NCBI GenBank assembly: GCA_946481625.1
Contig: CAMLOZ010000065.1
Coordinates: 1 to 10,500, forward strand
DNA from: an uncultured Haloferula sp.
Lineage (GTDB): Bacteria > Verrucomicrobiota > Verrucomicrobiae > Verrucomicrobiales > Akkermansiaceae
Length of the DNA: 10,500 nt
Direction of reading: 5' to 3'
The notes beneath the pieces are model-generated. The model did not search any database and was not told the origin of the DNA. It worked only from the letters and a program-made list of their open reading frames with translations. Positions 6,722-10,500 of the stretch are shown piece by piece; position 1 is the stretch's first letter, and each line of letters opens with the position of its first letter. The position numbers and the translations under genes are program-made.

Positions 6722-6737
6722 TTGCACTTGTTTTGCG
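6722..6737 (+). promoter_or_regulatory. Sigma-54-like -24/-12 element upstream of the sigma-54 activator gene
   Basis: TTGCACT (6722-6728), four bases, then TTGCG (6733-6737) has exactly the spacing of the sigma-54 consensus TGGCACG-N4-TTGCW. The -12 GC (6735-6736) is intact; the -24 GG is TG here (6723-6724), a mismatch at a critical base. The implied start near 6748 would give a leader of about 20 bases containing the GGAG ribosome site. The same stretch also fits a poor sigma-70 promoter (TTGCAC, 17 bases, CATGAT at 6745-6750). Confidence 0.4.
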
Positions 6738-6757
6738 GTCGGAACATGATTGCCCTT

Positions 6758-6761
6758 GGAG
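6758..6761 (+). promoter_or_regulatory. Ribosome binding site that decides the response-regulator start
   Basis: GGAG sits six bases before ATG at 6768. This favours that ATG over the in-frame TTG at 6750, which would add six residues (M-P-L-E-Q-P) that precede a normal receiver-domain start. It is the clearest Shine-Dalgarno motif before any start in the window. Confidence 0.65.
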
Positions 6762-6767
6762 CAACCC

Positions 6768-8183
6768 ATGGCCGACGCCCCGCCGGAGCAAACGATTCTT
6801 CTCGTTGATCAAGACCACGACTTTCTGGAGTGGGCCACGAAGCATTTGACCGCGAACGGCCTCCGTATCCTACGCTGCGACAATGCGGACAACGCGGTGA
6901 AGGTGGTCGAAAAGACGAGCGTGGACCTGGTGGTGGCGGACATCCAACTCCAGCCTTTCGACGGTCTCGAACTCCTTTCCCGCCTGCGCCAGACATCCCC
7001 GACCACGCTGGTCATCCTGACGACCGGCTTCCCGAGCACGGGCCAGGTGATCGAGGCGACCCAGCGCGGCGCGCATGACGTGATGCGCAAGGAGGCGCTT
7101 CCCTTCGAGCTGCGGCCGGTGGTGGAGAGCGCGCTCCAGACCGCAGACGACCGCCGCTCCGCCGAGCAGCCTGCCGCGGAAATGCCCAGCTTGGACGGCC
7201 GGGTGAAAATCATCGGCGTTTCCCGTGCCCTGCAGGACGTTTTCAAGATCGTCGGGCGCGTGGCCCGGTCGGATGCGCCGGTTCTGGTTACCGGCGAGAG
7301 CGGCACCGGCAAGGAACTCGTCGCGAAGGCGATCCACGAATATTCCCCGCGCCGGCAGCAGGAGCTGATCGCCATCAACTGCGGGGCGATCCCGGAAAAC
7401 CTTCTGGAAAGCGAGCTTTTCGGCCATGAGAAGGGCTCCTTTACCGGCGCGATCGCGCGACGGGCGGGACGTTTCGAGCAGGCCGACGGCGGCACGCTGT
7501 TCCTCGACGAAATCGGGGACATGCCGCTTTCCGTACAGGTGAAGCTGCTGCGCGTGCTGCAGGACGGGACCTTTTCCCGCGTGGGTTCGAACGAGACCCT
7601 GAGCGCGGACGTACGGGTGGTCACCGCGACCAACAAGACCCTTTCCACTGAAGTGGCCGCGGGACGCTTCCGCGAGGATCTCTACTACCGCCTGAACGTC
7701 GTGGAAATCCGCCTGCCCCCGCTGCGCGAGCGGGCGGAAGATATCCCGCTCCTCGCGGAGTTCTTCCTCCAGCGGATCACGCGCAAGAACGGCATGGCCC
7801 GCATCCGCCTCTCCGCGGAGGCGATCGTCGCCCTCCAGCAACACCGCTGGCCCGGCAACGTGCGCGAGTTGGAAAACACCATCGCCCGTGCCTGCGCCCT
7901 CGCCTCTTCCACCGTGCTGCTCCCGGCGGACATTCCGCTGGCGGCCGCGCCGGGATCGGAGAAAGGCGCGCTGAAACAGTCCCTCGGCCGCATCCTCGAT
8001 TCCGTGCCCGCCGGTGAGAACGCCCTCATCTGGCTCGCCCGCGAACTCGCCACCTGCTCGCTGGAGCGCCACGACGGGGATCTCAAGGAAGCTGCTTCCG
8101 AGCTGGGCATGACCGCCTCCGAGCTAAGAAAAATCCTGGCGGAAGGTAGTGCCGCCACCTTGGCGAATCCGGTGGAGTCCTGA
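6768..8183 (+). CDS. NtrC-family sigma-54-dependent response regulator
   Basis: The 471-residue protein has all three NtrC-type domains. The receiver (about 8-125) has phospho-acceptor Asp58, Thr85/86 and Lys108; its acidic pocket reads V-D-Q-D, with Gln15 where the second acidic residue normally lies. The AAA+ domain (about 149-385) has Walker A G-E-S-G-T-G-K-E (176-183), the sigma-54 contact loop G-S-F-T-G-A (223-228; commonly G-A-F-T-G-A), Walker B L-F-L-D-E (244-248) and arginine fingers in F-R-E-D-L-Y-Y-R-L (Arg302, Arg308). A Fis-like helix-turn-helix (about 437-458) ends the protein. Once phosphorylated, such proteins form hexamers and use ATP to open sigma-54 promoters. No sensor kinase is in the window, so the signal and targets are unknown. 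The ATG at 6768 is chosen for its GGAG site. The gene stands 121 bases after uppS and 43 before the TPR gene. Confidence 0.96.
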   Translation: MADAPPEQTILLVDQDHDFLEWATKHLTANGLRILRCDNADNAVKVVEKTSVDLVVADIQLQPFDGLELLSRLRQTSPTTLVILTTGFPSTGQVIEATQRGAHDVMRKEALPFELRPVVESALQTADDRRSAEQPAAEMPSLDGRVKIIGVSRALQDVFKIVGRVARSDAPVLVTGESGTGKELVAKAIHEYSPRRQQELIAINCGAIPENLLESELFGHEKGSFTGAIARRAGRFEQADGGTLFLDEIGDMPLSVQVKLLRVLQDGTFSRVGSNETLSADVRVVTATNKTLSTEVAAGRFREDLYYRLNVVEIRLPPLRERAEDIPLLAEFFLQRITRKNGMARIRLSAEAIVALQQHRWPGNVRELENTIARACALASSTVLLPADIPLAAAPGSEKGALKQSLGRILDSVPAGENALIWLARELATCSLERHDGDLKEAASELGMTASELRKILAEGSAATLANPVES

Positions 8184-8189
8184 GACTCC
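8174..8189 (+). terminator. Small hairpin over the response-regulator stop codon
   Basis: GGAGTC (8174-8179) and GACTCC (8184-8189) form a perfect six-pair stem around a CTGA loop that includes the stop codon; wobble pairs could extend it. No U-run follows, so termination is uncertain and read-through into the TPR gene is possible. Confidence 0.3.
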
Positions 8190-8214
8190 GCTGGCTATCC
8201 CGGGGTCGCCGCGC

Positions 8215-8220
8215 TAGCCT
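8215..8220 (+). promoter_or_regulatory. Possible -10 box of the TPR gene
   Basis: TAGCCT ends six bases before the ATG at 8227, resembling the TAGACT and TAGGTT boxes close to the acyltransferase and TetR starts. No convincing -35 is seen; the best candidate at the right distance matches only 3 of 6. If used, the transcript would be nearly leaderless. The in-frame TAG inside this box also blocks any upstream extension of the TPR reading frame. Confidence 0.22.
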
Positions 8221-8226
8221 CGCGCC

Positions 8227-10500
8227 ATGCTGTTCCGCCGCACGGTGCCCGTTCTGCCGCTGATGTTCGCGCTTGCCGCGGCGGCGGCACCGAAGCCGTC
8301 CGCCATTCCAGCTTACAAGGACGGGCTGGATGCGATGGCCGCCCATCTATGGGACGTGGCGGCCACCCGCTTCGAAGGGGCGTTGACCACGCCCGGACTC
8401 GATGAAGCCGGCCGCCGCCACATCCTGCTCCGGCTTGCTGAAACGCATGTCCGCGCCGGCAATGCGGAAGCGGCGCTCAAGGTCCTGGCGGATCCGGCGC
8501 TGGCGACCGATCCCGCACTCGCGTTCTGGAAGGCTCAGGCGTTCACCGCCTCCGGCCAATATGCCCAGGCGCTCTCTCTTCTGGACGCGAAGGCGACCGC
8601 CCCGGGGAGCCCGCACCGCAATGAAGCCCTCTTCACCCGCGCCACCCTCCAGCAGGCTCTGGGCGATCCAGCCGGAGCCCTCGAGGCCTTGGGAATCCTC
8701 GCGAAGGAAAAGGCCGCCGCCACGGTGCTGCGCGCGAAGATGGACATCGCCACCATCCTGCTCGACCAGAACAAGGCGGATGAGGCACTGACCGCGCTGC
8801 CTCCGCCGAATGCGAAGATGAGTGCCGAAGAAACGGCACGTTCCGAAGTCCTGCGCGCCCGGGCCCAACTTGGAAAGGGGGAGAACCAGGCGGCCATCGG
8901 GATTTTCTCCGCCCTGCTCCAGAAATCGGAGGATCCGGCCTACCGGAGCCACCGACACGAAGCCGCCGCGGGCTTGGCCAGGGCGCAGATCGCCTCCGGC
9001 AACCGCGAGGCCGCAACCGACAGTCTGCTGGCCTTCATCGAACAGGAGCGCAATGCCCCGAAATTCGGGGAGATCTTCCCGATCCTGCTCGATTGCTTGC
9101 CCGATCCCGTCACCACCGACGACCTCATCCTGACCCGCCTGCGCGAATGGTCTCCGCCCCCGCCGCTGGCAGTGCCGCCAGCCGGGATCATCGGCGGTTC
9201 CGGCACGCCTTCCTCCAGCGCCAGCAGCGCCGTGTGGCCCGCTGCCAGCCCGGCTCCGAACGAACTGGCCACGCAATCGCTGTTTCACCTCGCGCTCGGA
9301 TTGCGCCGGGAGGGCTCCGTGGATTCCAAGACGACCGCGCGCCGTCTGCTGGCCCGCCTGAGGATAGAGTATCCGGGACACCGCTTGGTGGATCGCGCCC
9401 TGCTGGAAATGATCCGCTGGGATCTCGAAGACAACCGCAAGGAACAGGCGGAAGCCGCTCTCGCCGCGCTTGGCGGCAGTGAAGTCGAGTCCTCCCTGCG
9501 GGCCGGTGCGTCGGTGGCCGCCGCATCCTCGGCCTTTGCCGCCGGAGATTTCGCGCTGGCATCCACGGAGCTTGAGAAGGCTTCGGCGCTGCTGGATGGC
9601 GAGGCGCAGCGGGGAGCCACGTTGAATGCCGCCGTCACCCGCTTGGCCGCCGGCGACCTGCCGGGCTTCGATTCACTGGCGGCCGACCGGGGAAAGGACC
9701 CGAGGATTGCCGATGATCTCGAGCTCGAGCGGGCGCTGTTCCTGACTGCGAAGCGCGATCCCGAGGCGCTGATGGCGCTCGACCGCTTCATCCTCGATCA
9801 CCCCCAGCACCCGCGTTTGGCCGAGGCCCGGCTTGCCGCCGCGCATGCCGCGCTGGACGCCGCGCGACCCGATCCCGCCTTTGCAATCGCGCAGTTGGAG
9901 AGCATCCCGGCGGAGCAAGCCGCCAAGCTCCCGCCCGCCGACCTCGCGCTGGCGGGCATCCGGCTCGCGGCGCGGGAGAAGCGCTGGCCCGACGCCGCGG
10001 CACTGGCCGAAGACTTCCTCAGGAAGCACCCGGCCGATCCCGGCGCGAATGCCGTGCGCTTCGAACTCGGCAACGCCTACTTCGAGAACAAGGACTACAA
10101 TAAATCGCGCCTGGCGCTCGGCGAGGTGGCGAAGAACCAACCCGACTCGCCGCAAGCGGCACCCGCCCTCTTCCTCGCCGGCCGGGCCTCGGCACTCGTC
10201 GGAACGAGCCAGGCGCAGGAGGAAAGCCTGGCCATCTTCGACAAGTTGATCGCCGCGAACGGCCCGCTGGCCGATGTCGCGCGTCTGGAAAAAGCCCGGG
10301 TGCAGATCACGCTCAAGCGCCTCGACGCTGCCGCGGCGGATCTCCAGCCGTGGTTCCAAACGATGAAGAAGGACGCGCCGCTGCGCGTGACCACCGGCTT
10401 GCTACTCGGCGATGCCCTCTACAACAGCGCGGGTAGCGATCCCGCAAAGCTGGAGCGGGCGCTGGAGCTCTACGAGGAACTGCTTGCCGGCTTGCCGCCG
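8227..10500 (+). CDS. Large exported tetratricopeptide-repeat protein (partial, C-terminus beyond right edge)
   Basis: The frame is open from ATG at 8227 to the window end, at least 758 residues. The N-terminus M-L-F-R-R-T-V-P-V-L-P-L-M-F-A-L-A-A-A-A-A looks like a Sec signal peptide, cut around residue 20-22, so the mature protein is probably periplasmic; no lipobox Cys is present. The rest is Ala/Leu-rich paired helices of TPR type: about 30-300, then a Pro/Ser/Ala linker (about 309-346), then more repeats to the edge. The clearest, around 608-640, includes F-E-L-G-N-A-Y-F-E-N-K-D-Y-N-K-S. TPR arrays are protein-binding scaffolds; relatives act in outer-membrane assembly or secretion, but nothing here fixes the partner. 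An in-frame TAG at 8215-8217 makes ATG 8227 the first possible ATG start. It follows the response regulator by 43 bases and may be its co-transcribed partner. Family is solid; function is unknown. Confidence 0.9.
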   Translation, partial: MLFRRTVPVLPLMFALAAAAAPKPSAIPAYKDGLDAMAAHLWDVAATRFEGALTTPGLDEAGRRHILLRLAETHVRAGNAEAALKVLADPALATDPALAFWKAQAFTASGQYAQALSLLDAKATAPGSPHRNEALFTRATLQQALGDPAGALEALGILAKEKAAATVLRAKMDIATILLDQNKADEALTALPPPNAKMSAEETARSEVLRARAQLGKGENQAAIGIFSALLQKSEDPAYRSHRHEAAAGLARAQIASGNREAATDSLLAFIEQERNAPKFGEIFPILLDCLPDPVTTDDLILTRLREWSPPPPLAVPPAGIIGGSGTPSSSASSAVWPAASPAPNELATQSLFHLALGLRREGSVDSKTTARRLLARLRIEYPGHRLVDRALLEMIRWDLEDNRKEQAEAALAALGGSEVESSLRAGASVAAASSAFAAGDFALASTELEKASALLDGEAQRGATLNAAVTRLAAGDLPGFDSLAADRGKDPRIADDLELERALFLTAKRDPEALMALDRFILDHPQHPRLAEARLAAAHAALDAARPDPAFAIAQLESIPAEQAAKLPPADLALAGIRLAAREKRWPDAAALAEDFLRKHPADPGANAVRFELGNAYFENKDYNKSRLALGEVAKNQPDSPQAAPALFLAGRASALVGTSQAQEESLAIFDKLIAANGPLADVARLEKARVQITLKRLDAAAADLQPWFQTMKKDAPLRVTTGLLLGDALYNSAGSDPAKLERALELYEELLAGLPP

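Noticed and set aside
8347..9381. Long minus-strand open frame of 344 codons inside the TPR gene
   Set aside because: It is antisense to a clear, signal-peptide-bearing TPR frame. Its translation is rich in Arg, Gly and Gln, as expected of a GC-rich shadow frame, with no recognisable domain.

Overview
The window is GC-rich, gene-dense bacterial chromosome. It carries eight protein-coding genes, two of them cut by the window edges. I see no rRNA, tRNA, CRISPR array, insertion sequence or phage gene, and no gene-free stretch longer than about 225 bases. Gene content, high GC, starts that mostly lack a Shine-Dalgarno motif, and a very large exported TPR protein suggest a Verrucomicrobiota bacterium (Luteolibacter- or Haloferula-like). 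That placement is inferred from general character, not from a marker gene, and is moderate at best.

Left block (1-3237): a TetR-family repressor on the minus strand (cut at the left edge) diverges from a short, motif-degenerate ANL/acyl-CoA-synthetase-like protein. Between them lies a tandemly duplicated palindrome that is the obvious candidate operator. A FabZ-like hotdog dehydratase follows on the minus strand, overlapping the ANL gene tail to tail. It diverges across 74 bases from a PlsC-type 1-acyl-glycerol-3-phosphate acyltransferase. These three enzymes look like part of a lipid or acyl-chain pathway. An aryl-polyene-like or atypical fatty-acid pathway is possible, but no ketosynthase or carrier protein is in view.

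Middle block (3389-6646): carA, purA and uppS lie head to tail on the plus strand with gaps of 80 and 22 bases. They are housekeeping genes for carbamoyl phosphate (pyrimidine/arginine), AMP and undecaprenyl-carrier synthesis. The leader before carA is rich in inverted repeats, two of which are mutually exclusive.

Right block (6768-10500): a complete NtrC-type sigma-54-dependent response regulator is preceded by a near-match to a sigma-54 -24/-12 promoter. After it comes a large exported TPR protein of at least 758 residues that runs off the right edge. Most of the window is ordinary core genome. The items most worth a second look are the duplicated TetR operator, the degenerate ANL protein with its lipid-enzyme neighbours, the sigma-54-like element upstream of the sigma-54 activator, and the carA leader.
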